DNA from: Lederbergia lenta NBRC 16444
Lineage (GTDB): Bacteria; Bacillota; Bacilli; Bacillales; Bacillaceae_C
DNA: 64,000 nt
Direction: 5' to 3'
Assembly: GCF_001591545.1 (NCBI RefSeq)
Contig: NZ_BCVC01000003.1
Span: forward strand, 310,001 to 374,000
The notes under the pieces are model-generated. The model searched no databases, had not been told where the DNA came from, and saw only the letters and a list, made by a program, of their open reading frames with translations. Made by a program: the position numbers and the translations under genes. Shown here piece after piece: positions 52,647 through 61,812 of the stretch (the first letter of the stretch is position 1; every line of letters begins with the position of its first letter).

Positions 52647-54074
52647 TTACTTTCCTAGTAATGTTGCACCAGAAATACCCGGCTCCGTCATTTCAAATGG
52701 ATTTAATATTTGATCTAGCTCCACTTCTGTTAAGGCTCCTTTTTCAAGGCAAAGGTCTTTTACAGATTTACCGGAAACAATTGCTTCCCGTGCAATTTTA
52801 GCTGCTGTTTCATAGCCAATATGTGGATTAACAGCAGTTAAAATACCAATGCTTGAGTCAACATAATGTTTCATTTGTTCTTCATTTGCTGTAATGCCTG
52901 TTACACAGTAATCAGTAAAGACTTTAAAACCATTATTCATGACAGAAATAGATTGTAATAAGTTAAAAACTAGTACTGGTCCCATCACATTTAATTCAAA
53001 TTGACCTGCTTCTGAAGCAAGGCTAATCGTATGATCATTACCATTCACTTGGAATGCAATTTGATTAATCAATTCCGCCATCACAGGATTAACTTTACCA
53101 GGCATGATCGAAGAACCCGGTTGTCTTAATGGCAGGTTAATCTCAGCCATACCCGTTTTTGGTCCAGATGCCATCAGCCGAAGGTCATTGGCAATCTTTG
53201 ACATATTCAACATACAAATTTTCAATGCGGATGATACTTCTGTATATTTATCTGTATTTTGTGTCGCGTCAACTAAATGTTCCGCTGGTCTGATTGGAAA
53301 ACCGCTAATTTCAGCAAGATGGGTAACAGCGGAAATAATGTAATGTGGATCCGCATTTAAACCAGTTCCAACAGCTGTCGCTCCTAAATTTACCTCATAT
53401 AAATTTTCACGCGTTTGCTTAATTCTTTTAATATCGCGAGTAATCACACGGCTATACGCTGCAAATTCCTGGCCAAGCCTAATCGGCACAGCATCTTGTA
53501 AATGAGTCCGTCCCATTTTAATAACCGTGTCAAATTCTTTTTGTTTTTCAGTAAATACTAAGCGCATGTCTTCCATTGTCACTAGTAATTCTTCTAGTTG
53601 ACGAAGCACTGCGAGGTGAATGGCAGTTGGAACGGCATCATTCGTAGACTGTGACATATTCACATGGCTATTAGGACTAATATAAGCATAATCCCCTTTT
53701 TCTTTTCCAAGCAGCTCTAGCGCACGATTCGCAATTACTTCATTTGCGTTCATATTAATGGATGTGCCAGCACCACCTTGAATCGGATCAACAATAAAAT
53801 GATCATGCATTTGACCTGCGATAACCTCATCAGCAGCTTGTGTAATTCCTTCCCCTAAATGATGTGCTAGCATACCTACTTCTACATTTGCCAGAGTAGT
53901 TGCCTTTTTCACCATTGCAACAGCCTTAATTAAATCTGGATGTATTCTGTATCCAGTAATCGGAAAATTCTCGGCAGCTCTCAGTGTTTGAATTCCATAA
54001 TAAGCATAAGAAGGTACCTCTTTCGAGCCTAAAAAGTCTGATTCTAGCCTTACACCTGTTGTCAATGTTGTCAT
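52647..54074 (-). CDS. aspA: Aspartate ammonia-lyase
   Basis: 475-residue aspartase that deaminates L-aspartate to fumarate and ammonia. The family signature GSSIMPGKVNPV lies near residue 315-326, with the mobile catalytic loop containing its serine, and the N-terminal RLESDFLGSKEVPSYAYYGI distinguishes aspartases from fumarases. HxxTxxQ-type (HLQDAVPIRLGQEF) and SQSTNDAVPTA motifs complete the active site. The ATG at 54074 has GGGGG 8-9 bases before it; five extra codons are in frame upstream. It is monocistronic and separate from ansA/ansB-type genes. Confidence 0.94.
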   Translation of the reverse strand: MTTLTTGVRLESDFLGSKEVPSYAYYGIQTLRAAENFPITGYRIHPDLIKAVAMVKKATTLANVEVGMLAHHLGEGITQAADEVIAGQMHDHFIVDPIQGGAGTSINMNANEVIANRALELLGKEKGDYAYISPNSHVNMSQSTNDAVPTAIHLAVLRQLEELLVTMEDMRLVFTEKQKEFDTVIKMGRTHLQDAVPIRLGQEFAAYSRVITRDIKRIKQTRENLYEVNLGATAVGTGLNADPHYIISAVTHLAEISGFPIRPAEHLVDATQNTDKYTEVSSALKICMLNMSKIANDLRLMASGPKTGMAEINLPLRQPGSSIMPGKVNPVMAELINQIAFQVNGNDHTISLASEAGQFELNVMGPVLVFNLLQSISVMNNGFKVFTDYCVTGITANEEQMKHYVDSSIGILTAVNPHIGYETAAKIAREAIVSGKSVKDLCLEKGALTEVELDQILNPFEMTEPGISGATLLGK

Positions 54075-54200
54075 CTGTCTTTCCCCCATTTAAAAGTGCA
54101 TAGCTGATTGTTGTTCTCTATAGTGAAATACTGAGCATAAGAAAGCTACGCACATATTAATTTAGCATATTTTCGCACAATTCCAGAATTTACAAACGGA

Positions 54201-54227
54201 CCCGGATCACTTTTGTAGCGATCCGGG
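54201..54227 (-). terminator. Probable terminator of uxaC
   Basis: CCCGGATC pairs with GATCCGGG across an 11-base loop. The T-run on the - strand is weak. Confidence 0.55.
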
Positions 54228-54344
54228 CTCAGATGTATATCTTATATTATAACCTAACAGCCTATTTTGAAAATAGCAAGTCCTCAAAATTCTTTTTCCT
54301 TTAAGTTTAATTGTCTGATATTTGTCGAAATCTTCATTCGTATA

Positions 54345-55760
54345 TTACTTGTTTACTCTATCAAACTGAAAGTATTCATTTGCGTTGTCATAGCAAATAC
54401 CTTTTACGATTTTTTCAAGCATAACCATATCTTTTGGATATTCGCCATCTTCTACCCATCCACCGATTAAATCACAGGTAATCCGTCGGAAGTATTCATG
54501 TCTCGTGAAGGATAGAAAACTTCTTGAATCGGTCAACATTCCGATAAAACGGCTGAATAACCCTAGATTAGCAAGAGCCTTCATTTGATCAAGCATTCCG
54601 TCTTTTTGATCATTGAACCACCAAGCTGTACCAAACTGGATTTTCCCAGCAACTCCACCACCTTGGAAATTACCAATCATCGTACCAAGCACATAATTAT
54701 CTTGTGGATTCAAAGAATAAAGAATCGTTTTTGGAAGGGCATCTTCTCTTTCTAGTGAATTCAATAATTGTGATAATGGTTTTGCTAGTGAACTATCATT
54801 AATGCTATCATATCCTGCGTCAGCACCAATTTCATTAAACATTTTCTCATTATTATTACGTAAAGCATTCATATGATACTGCATGACCCACCCAAGTCGT
54901 GCATATTCTTTTCCGATATAGGTAAACGTGAAAGACTTATATTTTTTCTCTTCTTCAAGGGTAACCTTTTCACCACTAAGCCCTTTTGCGAAAATAGTAG
55001 CTGCTTCCTGAACTGTGCAATCTTCATACATCACAGTGTTTAGTGCGTGGTCGGAAACTCTACCACCCATGGAATGAAAATACTCCATTCGAGCACTTAA
55101 TGCATTTAAAAAGTCTTCGTAATGTTCAATTGGTTGTCCAGAAGCTTCTGCAAGCTTTTGTACCCAATCAGCATAACCATCAAGATTAATTTCAAGCCCT
55201 TTGTCAGGACGGAAGCTTGGAAGCACTTTAACATCAAAATCTGTCTCTGATTTTAAATTAGAATGATATTCCAATGAATCTATTGGATCATCTGTCGTAC
55301 AAACTACTTTTACATTTGACTTTAGAATCAAATCCCTCGCGCCAAAGCCTTCTCCATTTAGCTGTGCATTTACTTGTTCCCAAATTTTTGGTGCACTTTC
55401 TTCATTTAAAAGCTCGTAAATGCCAAAGAAGCGTTGAAGTTCCAAATGTGTCCAATGATGAAGTGGATTGCCAATTAACATGGGAACGGTTCTTGCCCAA
55501 GCAAGAAACTTATCATAATCAGCCGCATCACCTGTAATATATTGTTCTTCAATTCCGTTTGCGCGCATTACTCTCCATTTATAATGATCTCCATAAAGCC
55601 AAGCTTCCGTAATATTTTTAAAGGTTTTATTTTCGTAAATTTCCTGCGGACTTAAGTGGCAATGATAATCAATAATAGGCATATCTTTTGCGAAATTATT
55701 ATACAGTTCGATTGCCGTATCATTATTCAATAAAAAATTCTCATCCATAAATTTTTTCAT
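54345..55760 (-). CDS. uxaC: Glucuronate (uronate) isomerase
   Basis: 471-residue isomerase that interconverts D-glucuronate/D-fructuronate and D-galacturonate/D-tagaturonate, the first step of hexuronate breakdown. Amidohydrolase-type metal motif HCHLSP near residue 30, later VVCTTDDPIDSLEYH around 180 and the C-terminal SFLSFTRHEYFRRITCDLIG. The ATG at 55760 starts the family-typical MKKFMDENFLL, with GGGTG upstream; 21 extra codons are in frame. It has a promoter with a cre-like site and a perfect LacI-type operator, and its divergent LacI-type regulator is adjacent. No other uronate genes (uxuA, kdgK, transporter) are in the window, so the gene stands alone here. Confidence 0.95.
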   Translation of the reverse strand: MKKFMDENFLLNNDTAIELYNNFAKDMPIIDYHCHLSPQEIYENKTFKNITEAWLYGDHYKWRVMRANGIEEQYITGDAADYDKFLAWARTVPMLIGNPLHHWTHLELQRFFGIYELLNEESAPKIWEQVNAQLNGEGFGARDLILKSNVKVVCTTDDPIDSLEYHSNLKSETDFDVKVLPSFRPDKGLEINLDGYADWVQKLAEASGQPIEHYEDFLNALSARMEYFHSMGGRVSDHALNTVMYEDCTVQEAATIFAKGLSGEKVTLEEEKKYKSFTFTYIGKEYARLGWVMQYHMNALRNNNEKMFNEIGADAGYDSINDSSLAKPLSQLLNSLEREDALPKTILYSLNPQDNYVLGTMIGNFQGGGVAGKIQFGTAWWFNDQKDGMLDQMKALANLGLFSRFIGMLTDSRSFLSFTRHEYFRRITCDLIGGWVEDGEYPKDMVMLEKIVKGICYDNANEYFQFDRVNK

Positions 55761-55793
55761 ATTATTCACCCGTATCCTTTTATTTTTCAACGC

Positions 55794-55817
55794 ATAAATA
55801 ACAACGTTGTTATTTAT
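55794..55817. promoter_or_regulatory. 24-bp perfect palindromic operator of uxaC
   Basis: A perfect palindrome centred on CG, ATAAATAACAAC followed by GTTGTTATTTAT. It lies at the transcription start side of the uxaC promoter, where bound LacI-type repressor would block initiation. The core ACAACGTTGT also occurs at 55923-55940. Confidence 0.85.
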
Positions 55818-55822
55818 ATTCA

Positions 55823-55862
55823 ATTTTAAGATATTTATGACAGGAATACAAGCGCTTTCTTA
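55823..55862 (-). promoter_or_regulatory. uxaC promoter with cre-like site
   Basis: On the - strand TTGTAT (55851-55846) and TAAAAT (55828-55823) are 17 bases apart. The -35 box overlaps ATACAAGCGCTTTCTTA (55846-55862, + strand), which fits a CcpA cre consensus with two mismatches, so catabolite repression is likely. Confidence 0.65.
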
Positions 55863-55922
55863 AATTATATCGGTGAATGAATGCCACCCTCTTACCCATT
55901 TCCCTATTTTTATCTCCACCAG

Positions 55923-55953
55923 TTTAACAACGTTGTAAATTATGCTATGATAT
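55923..55953 (+). promoter_or_regulatory. Promoter and operator of the LacI-type regulator
   Basis: The core operator ACAACGTTGT is embedded in TTTAACAACGTTGTAAAT (55923-55940) and overlaps the -35 TTAACA (55924-55929); TATGAT (55946-55951) lies 16 bases downstream. The layout indicates autoregulation. Confidence 0.7.
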
Positions 55954-55983
55954 GTACAAATTAACTTAAATGAGTGATTATTC

Positions 55984-56973
55984 ATGACGATAACAATAAA
56001 AGATATTGCAACAGCCGTGGGAGTGAGCTATTCTACTGTTTCAAAAGCATTAAATGATAGCCCTCTAGTTAAACAGGAAACGAAAGCTAAAATTATAAAA
56101 ATTGCTAAAGATTTAGGATATGAACCTAATTTTGCAGCTCAGCGTCTCGTAAAAAAGGAATCGAAGTTGATTGGTCTTGCTTGGCCAACCTTAGATAGGA
56201 TGGCTCATTCAGTATTAGCTACAAAAATAAATGAGGAATTCACTAAAAATGGATATTCTATGATTCTATCTATTAATTCCATTCAAACTTCTTTAGATAT
56301 TTTCAAAAGATATCAAGCAGATGGTGTCATTATTTTTGACGAGGAAAGCACCAAAACGGTTCATGCCTTAACTACAATACCGATCGTTTCATATGGTGTT
56401 GGAAAAGGAAAAGACTTCCCTATTGTCGATGTAAACTATCAAAAAGCGATGTATGCAGCGGTAGAATATTTAGCCAAGCTAGGTCATGAAAAGATCGCCT
56501 TCATCGGTGACTTTTCGCCTATTGATGATAGGCAAATCGAAAAATACCGTGGGTTTCAAAATGCCATGCAGCATTTTGAGCTTTCATTTTCTGGCGATAA
56601 CTTGATTAACACAGCGGGTTTGAGTTGGTATGATGGCTATATTGCAGCGAAGCGCCTTTTACAATCAGCATTTATTCCGACTGCAATTATTGGTACAAGC
56701 TATGATATTAGCGCGGGTATTGTTCGGGCCATTCGTGAAGCAAATTTTATTATCCCAAAAGACATTTCCGTGGTCAGTTATGATAATATCCCGCAAATGG
56801 GAAACATGGAAATTCCCTTAACAAGTGTTGGTGTTCCTGTAGATGTCATGGCTAAACAAATTGTTCAAACGATTCTACGTGCTATTCAAAATCGTCAAGA
56901 TGTTCCGCTCATTCAAACACTAGATCCACAGTTAACTGAACGAAACTCTTGTGCACATGTCCGAAATATATAA
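55984..56973 (+). CDS. LacI-family repressor of uxaC (ExuR-like)
   Basis: 329-residue regulator: N-terminal helix-turn-helix (ITIKDIATAVGVSYSTVSKA, 3-22, hinge near 50-60) and a periplasmic-binding-protein-like effector domain (about 60-325, SKLIGLAWPTLDRMAHSV to SVVSYDNIPQMGNMEIPLTS). It is divergent from uxaC with an operator in front of each gene. By function it corresponds to B. subtilis ExuR, and the effector would be a uronate. The ribosome site before the ATG is weak (ATGAGTGA). A bidirectional hairpin follows the stop. Confidence 0.9.
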   Translation: MTITIKDIATAVGVSYSTVSKALNDSPLVKQETKAKIIKIAKDLGYEPNFAAQRLVKKESKLIGLAWPTLDRMAHSVLATKINEEFTKNGYSMILSINSIQTSLDIFKRYQADGVIIFDEESTKTVHALTTIPIVSYGVGKGKDFPIVDVNYQKAMYAAVEYLAKLGHEKIAFIGDFSPIDDRQIEKYRGFQNAMQHFELSFSGDNLINTAGLSWYDGYIAAKRLLQSAFIPTAIIGTSYDISAGIVRAIREANFIIPKDISVVSYDNIPQMGNMEIPLTSVGVPVDVMAKQIVQTILRAIQNRQDVPLIQTLDPQLTERNSCAHVRNI

Positions 56974-56995
56974 GTGGGGTTTCCCCCACTTATAT
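56968..56995. terminator. Bidirectional terminator
   Basis: ATATAAGTGGGG pairs with CCCCACTTATAT across a short loop, overlapping the regulator stop codon. It separates convergent genes. Confidence 0.7.
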
Positions 56996-56997
56996 CA

Positions 56998-58338
56998 TTA
57001 AGAAGATTTTTCAAATAATTCTTTCCTTCTCCATTTACCGTATTTATAGTAAACGAAAGCAAAAACACTCCCAATCATGAAGCTAATTGCCATACCCATA
57101 CCAACTCCCTTTTCACCGAAAAAACGCACAAATAAATAGGTTAAAGGGTAGCGTAAAATCCAGAATGAGATAAAGTTTAGTACCAATACTTGAACCATTG
57201 CTCCTGAAGCCCGCACGATTCCATTCCAAATGAAATTAAGACCTAAAAATGGATAGAAAAAAGCAATAATTTTAACATATTCCGTACCAAATGCTACAGC
57301 TCCATCTTCCGAAATAAACATACGGATTCCTTTATCCGCAAATAGAAAGATAAAAACAGCTGCACAAAGCATAGCGGCTAAGTTTAATAGAATGGCATAG
57401 AAGGAGATTTGATTAACCCGCTTCCACTTGCCTACAGCAATGTTTTGTCCAGCCATACTATTTACTGCTGTACCCAATGCATGTGCTGGTAACATAAGAA
57501 TACTATCCAGTCGCTGTGCTGCCCCAAATCCCGCAACTGCGTTGTCACCTAGTGAAGTAACTACACTCATAATTGCAGCCATACCTGCTGAAATAACCAT
57601 CATTTGCAAACCCGCAGGAAGTCCCTGTTTTAAAATCAGAGCAACCTCAGCTTTATTAGGGATTTTCGGCACCGAAAATGGAATAAGTTTATAATGTATA
57701 CTAACAAAAAGTCCATATAAGAAAGCTAATCCTTGCGCAACAACCGTCGCATAGGCAGCACCTTCGATCCCCCAATCGAATATATGGATAAACAATGGGT
57801 CAAGGACCGCATTTAAAATTACAGCCACCGTTACAAAACGAAGAGGTGTTTTACTATTTCCCATTGCCCTAAAGACAGTCCCAATAAAGTTGTATCCAAA
57901 TAGAAAAAGAATCCCTATAAAGTTAATTTGTAAGTAGCTAACAGCATCTACAATCATCGATTCTGGGGTGCCTAGTAATAATAGTATAGATTCAGCAAAT
58001 ATAAAACCTACTACACCAAGAAGGATCGACATGCTAGCCAAAACTACTGTAAAAGCATTCACATAACGTTTTAATTGCTGCGAATCTGACTTTCCTTTCA
58101 ATTGAGATAGGATCGTCAATGTAGCATTATTGACGCCAATAATAAAAGATAAGACAGTAAATATCACCGTACTAGATACAGCTACAGAACCAAGTGCATC
58201 GGCACCAATTAGATTCCCTACCCATAAACTATCAATAAATTGATAAGAGACTTGAAGCAGATTCGTTAATAAAATCGGCGTCGAAAAAACAAGCAGTTGC
58301 TTCCATATGCTTCCACTCGTAAAATCTTGTTGCCTCAT
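56998..58338 (-). CDS. MATE-family efflux transporter
   Basis: 446-residue protein with twelve membrane segments, MATE type. Family motifs include TPILLTNLLQVSYQFIDSLWVG near the start and GNSKTPLRFVTVAVILNAVLDPLFI in helix 5-6, then LPAGLQMMVISAGMAAIMSV opening the second half. It belongs to the NorM/DinF/VmrA-like branch common in Firmicutes and is only distantly related to the MATE protein at 28327. The product looks complete. A drug or metabolite is extruded in exchange for Na+ or H+; the substrate is unknown. Confidence 0.9.
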   Translation of the reverse strand: MRQQDFTSGSIWKQLLVFSTPILLTNLLQVSYQFIDSLWVGNLIGADALGSVAVSSTVIFTVLSFIIGVNNATLTILSQLKGKSDSQQLKRYVNAFTVVLASMSILLGVVGFIFAESILLLLGTPESMIVDAVSYLQINFIGILFLFGYNFIGTVFRAMGNSKTPLRFVTVAVILNAVLDPLFIHIFDWGIEGAAYATVVAQGLAFLYGLFVSIHYKLIPFSVPKIPNKAEVALILKQGLPAGLQMMVISAGMAAIMSVVTSLGDNAVAGFGAAQRLDSILMLPAHALGTAVNSMAGQNIAVGKWKRVNQISFYAILLNLAAMLCAAVFIFLFADKGIRMFISEDGAVAFGTEYVKIIAFFYPFLGLNFIWNGIVRASGAMVQVLVLNFISFWILRYPLTYLFVRFFGEKGVGMGMAISFMIGSVFAFVYYKYGKWRRKELFEKSS

Positions 58339-58409
58339 ATAATTTAACTTCCTTTCCTTCCATAAACATCATAAATAAGAGCAATTATATTACGTTACAA
58401 ATAAACCCT

Positions 58410-59381
58410 TCATCTAATATCTTTCACACAACGGAATCCTAGATTCCCAGTTGAACTATCTGGTGTATTCGAAGTCCTGGCAGCTACTCTATATCTATTG
58501 CAATACGAATCGTGGCAAAGATAAGACCCGCCTCTCATCGATCTAGTCTCACCTTGAGGTGGTCCCTGTGGGTTTTCTTTCGTATCGAAGATATGGAAAT
58601 TAGGGCTGAAATAATTTTGGCACCATTCCCATACATTACCCGACATATTATAAAGCCCATAACCATTTGGCTCAAATACTGATACAGGAGCAGTACCTAA
58701 ATAGCCATCTGCTTCCGTATTTTCTTTTGGAAATTGACCTTGCCAAATATTACAAACATGTTTTTCCTCAGGCATTAAATCATCGCCCCAAGGATATCTT
58801 TTTTGTGTTAATCCACCACGTGCTGCATATTCCCATTCCGCCTCAGTCGGTAGTCTTTTCCCAGCCCACTGGCAATATGCTTGTGCATCATTCCATGAGA
58901 TATGTACAACAGGGTGGTCTAAACGATTTTGAATATGAGAGCCTACCCCTTCTGGCTGATACCAATAAGCACCTTCCACCACACTCCACCAAGGCGTCCC
59001 GGACACAACCTGTTTCACCGACTTTGCTATTTCCTCAGAAAGGAGTTTATAAAAAACAAAGGACCACCCATATGTTTCCGCATCCGTTTTGTACCCCGTA
59101 TCTTCAACAAACTCTTTGAATTTCAAATTGGTTACAGCATATTGATCCATTAAAAAGTCTAGAATTTTCACATTTCGAATCGGCCCTTCCCCATCAGCCT
59201 GATTACTATCAGCATCATCTGTACCCATTAAGTATTCTCCACCAGTTATAAGTACCATGTCTTCAGAGCATTTCTCATATTCTGTCGTGCGTTCTATAGG
59301 GATATCCGAATGACGATAAGAAGAAGCTTTGACAACTGAACGATCTACGGAACAGCAAGACTGTTTATCAATAGATTCCAT
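58410..59381 (-). CDS. Formylglycine-generating enzyme (SUMF1/FGE family)
   Basis: 323-residue FGE-fold protein. The active-site sequence GGSYLCHDSYCNRYR has both catalytic cysteines, Cys289 and Cys294, five residues apart as in human FGE Cys336/Cys341, so it should be a true copper-dependent FGE that converts the Cys of C-x-P-x-R in sulfatases to formylglycine, and not one of the many FGE-fold relatives lacking them. Other motifs: MVLITGGEYLMGTDD, DHPVVHISWNDAQAYCQWAG, LPTEAEWEYAARGG, GNVWEWCQ. The N-terminus has a paired SCCSV seen in bacterial FGEs. The ATG at 59381 has GGAAGGTG upstream. It sits behind a TauE-like permease gene; no sulfatase is in the window. Confidence 0.92.
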   Translation of the reverse strand: MESIDKQSCCSVDRSVVKASSYRHSDIPIERTTEYEKCSEDMVLITGGEYLMGTDDADSNQADGEGPIRNVKILDFLMDQYAVTNLKFKEFVEDTGYKTDAETYGWSFVFYKLLSEEIAKSVKQVVSGTPWWSVVEGAYWYQPEGVGSHIQNRLDHPVVHISWNDAQAYCQWAGKRLPTEAEWEYAARGGLTQKRYPWGDDLMPEEKHVCNIWQGQFPKENTEADGYLGTAPVSVFEPNGYGLYNMSGNVWEWCQNYFSPNFHIFDTKENPQGPPQGETRSMRGGSYLCHDSYCNRYRVAARTSNTPDSSTGNLGFRCVKDIR

Positions 59382-59436
59382 ACATTTCACCTTCCATCTT
59401 AAAATATCAATATGCTTGTTATTTATATAAATGAAT

Positions 59437-60336
59437 TTATAGCAAACTCTCAATGAAATTATATATATTCAATACTAAAATCCCCATCAGGGTAAGATTG
59501 AATATCTTTTCAACTTGTACATTATTAAACTTCACAGATAACACGGCACCAATTAAACCACCAATCACACCACCAGCTACCATCAATCCTAAAATCGATA
59601 AATCAATAGTCGAAAAACCACCTGTAATTCCTGTAATGGCTAGGGAAGAAAGCTGGGAAAAAAATATAATAAATATCGAGTTAATCGCTGACTCCTTTGC
59701 AGTCATGGAAAAAGCCAATGCTAGAACTGCAACATTCAATGGACCACCACCGATTCCTAAGAAGGAAGCAAGTGTACCTAATCCAAATCCAATAATAAAA
59801 ATAAGTGCGATATTCTTTAATTGATATGTTCTTATTCTCTCTATATTTTTCACAGACAAATAAATAATGAACATTAAGCAAGCTAACATTCCAGATTGAA
59901 TAGTCGTAATTAATTCATGGTTCACTATGGAGCTAACAAGATAGTTAAATATAATCTTACCAATAAAGCCCCCAACGATAGAGCCTGCTGCTAAAATAAT
60001 ACTAACTTTCCCTTTTATCTTTATGCCAGAGTGAGCAGCATTTAATAATGAAACACAGGCCATTGCAAACACCGTCGCAGCAGATAATACACCAATCGCT
60101 GCAACATCATAATCGCCAAGAAAATCGAGTGCCGGCTTAATAATAACTCCTCCACCTAATCCCGCAATTGATCCGACAATCGATGCTAATAATCCAACAA
60201 AAAAATAGATAATACTAATATCGGCCGACCCCCATCCTGTAAAAATAACTTGTTGGCTAAACCTATAGGTCGGTTCATTATAAGTTAAACTTATTGAAAC
60301 AAGAAAATGCCCAAATAAAATAAACTTTACTGCCAT
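59437..60336 (-). CDS. TauE/SafE-family permease
   Basis: 299-residue membrane protein of the sulfite-exporter family, with eight or so segments and the glycine-rich repeats SIAGLGGGVIIKPALDFLG and GTLASFLGIGGGPLNVAVLA. Its sequence is clearly different from the TauE-like gene at 7741. The first 45 residues are unlike the family, which normally begins just before SIIYFFVGLLASIVGS; the annotated ATG has no spaced ribosome site. A GGATGGGGG about 9 bases before an in-frame ATT (near 60217) is a possible alternative start. It precedes the FGE gene by 55 bases, so sulfite or sulfate released by a sulfatase may be its cargo. Confidence 0.82.
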   Translation of the reverse strand: MAVKFILFGHFLVSISLTYNEPTYRFSQQVIFTGWGSADISIIYFFVGLLASIVGSIAGLGGGVIIKPALDFLGDYDVAAIGVLSAATVFAMACVSLLNAAHSGIKIKGKVSIILAAGSIVGGFIGKIIFNYLVSSIVNHELITTIQSGMLACLMFIIYLSVKNIERIRTYQLKNIALIFIIGFGLGTLASFLGIGGGPLNVAVLALAFSMTAKESAINSIFIIFFSQLSSLAITGITGGFSTIDLSILGLMVAGGVIGGLIGAVLSVKFNNVQVEKIFNLTLMGILVLNIYNFIESLL

Positions 60337-60502
60337 CCTTAGCTAAACTTTCTATCAATAAATTTATCATTAACAGACTAAATGAAAGCCCTATCTATCT
60401 CTTTTATTGTATCATGAATTGTAATAGAACCTTAACATTACCACACATAGATTACCTAAACTTTCCGCTTAGCATAAAGATGCAATAACGCAGAAATAAA
60501 TA

Positions 60503-60536
60503 AAACCGTAGAGAATATTGTCTCTCTACGGTTTTT
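60503..60536. terminator. Terminator of the Gfo/Idh/MocA operon
   Basis: AAACCGTAGAGA pairs with TCTCTACGGTTT; T-rich on both sides. It ends the minus-strand catabolic operon and would also stop + strand transcription. Confidence 0.8.
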
Positions 60537-60623
60537 CCTATCTATGTGATATTCCGAGCTAGAAAACCTTGTTTATTCGTTGATGTTATCATTCTGTTCG
60601 CCCGCCGCCACTATATTATTCTG

Positions 60624-61700
60624 TTATTCCAACCGGACAGCTTCCTTTTGAGCAATCAGACAAAGTTCCGCTGCTTTAAAGGCATGTGCTTGTGTCATTG
60701 CATTTTCCGTGCGATTAATACAGTCTAGGATAAGCTCTCCAAAGAAAGGAAAACCTATTTTCCCTTTCACAGAATGGTGATATGTGCCTTCTTTATTAGA
60801 TACATACACTTGATCACCTTCATCATCACGTGCAATATCAATGTATTTTCTAATCTCAATATACCCTTCTGTTCCCAAAATAAATGTACGTCCATCACCC
60901 CAAACCCCTAAGCCGTCTGGAGTAAGCCAGTCTACTCGGAAATATTGTGTTGCTCCATTTTCGCCAACGATCATACAGTCTCCAAAGTCTTCCATCTCGG
61001 GGAACTCTTTCACAGTATAATTCGCCACTTGGCTTCTCACGACTTCTGCGTCTGTATTCCCACTGAAGTACAAAAACTGTTCAATTTGATGGCTTCCAAT
61101 GTCGCATAATATTCCACCATACTTTTCCTTTTGAAAAAACCATTCAGGCCTTGATGGTGCGTTAAGCAAATGTGGTGCAAAGTTAGAAACTTGAAGCACG
61201 CGACCAATCGTGCCTTGCTTAATCAAATCTCCTGCATATATTGCACTTTCCACGTGCAGGCGCTCTGAAAAATAAACCATATATTTTTTCCCTGTCCTTT
61301 TTACAGCCTCTTTAGCTGCTTCCAATTGCTCTAATGTTGTAAAAGGTGTCTTATCTGTAAAATAATCTTTTCCACTTTCCATTACTCTAATGCCAAGTGG
61401 ACCGCGATCAGACGGAATTGCCGCTGCAGCAATAAGTTTTACTTCATCATCTTGTAAAACTTGCTCCGCACTATCCGCTACCTGCGCTTGCGGAAAGGAT
61501 TCAATGAACTTTCTCACCCTTTCTGGATCTGGGTCATACACCCATTTTAAAGTTGCACCTGCTTCTACTAATCCATTACACATCCCGTAAATATGACCAT
61601 GGTCTAAAGACATCGCAGCAATAACGAACTCCCCTTCAGCAACAACATGGTTCACTTCACCTTTTGGCGCATAATTCATTCCATCCTTCTTCATCTTCAT
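60624..61700 (-). CDS. Gfo/Idh/MocA-family oxidoreductase
   Basis: 358-residue NAD(P)-dependent dehydrogenase. The N-terminal Rossmann part opens FVIAAMSLDHGHIYGMCNGL, not the usual GxGxxG, and the family KP motif reads DKTPF (about residue 114). The C-terminal part has GGILCDIGSHQIEQFLYFSG, which provides the catalytic His. Enzymes of this sort act on sugars, inositols or their keto forms. It is the last gene of the operon in the window, 112 bases after the isomerase, with GGAG 10 bases before the ATG. The atypical cofactor loop suggests a member of the group annotated as oxidoreductase without known substrate. Confidence 0.85.
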   Translation of the reverse strand: MKMKKDGMNYAPKGEVNHVVAEGEFVIAAMSLDHGHIYGMCNGLVEAGATLKWVYDPDPERVRKFIESFPQAQVADSAEQVLQDDEVKLIAAAAIPSDRGPLGIRVMESGKDYFTDKTPFTTLEQLEAAKEAVKRTGKKYMVYFSERLHVESAIYAGDLIKQGTIGRVLQVSNFAPHLLNAPSRPEWFFQKEKYGGILCDIGSHQIEQFLYFSGNTDAEVVRSQVANYTVKEFPEMEDFGDCMIVGENGATQYFRVDWLTPDGLGVWGDGRTFILGTEGYIEIRKYIDIARDDEGDQVYVSNKEGTYHHSVKGKIGFPFFGELILDCINRTENAMTQAHAFKAAELCLIAQKEAVRLE

Positions 61701-61812
61701 TAACTTTCCACTCCTTTTTTATTTTAAGTTTGCAAAGTTCTTTCAGATAGCGCAAAATGACTGCACTTATTTATACAGTCATTGCGCTTATATAATGTAG
61801 ATTGTTTCTCAC

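Noticed and set aside
60217-60217. ATT as the start of the second TauE-like gene
   Set aside because: Only spacing from GGGGG and similarity of the next residues support it; the ATG at 60336 is kept as the formal start.
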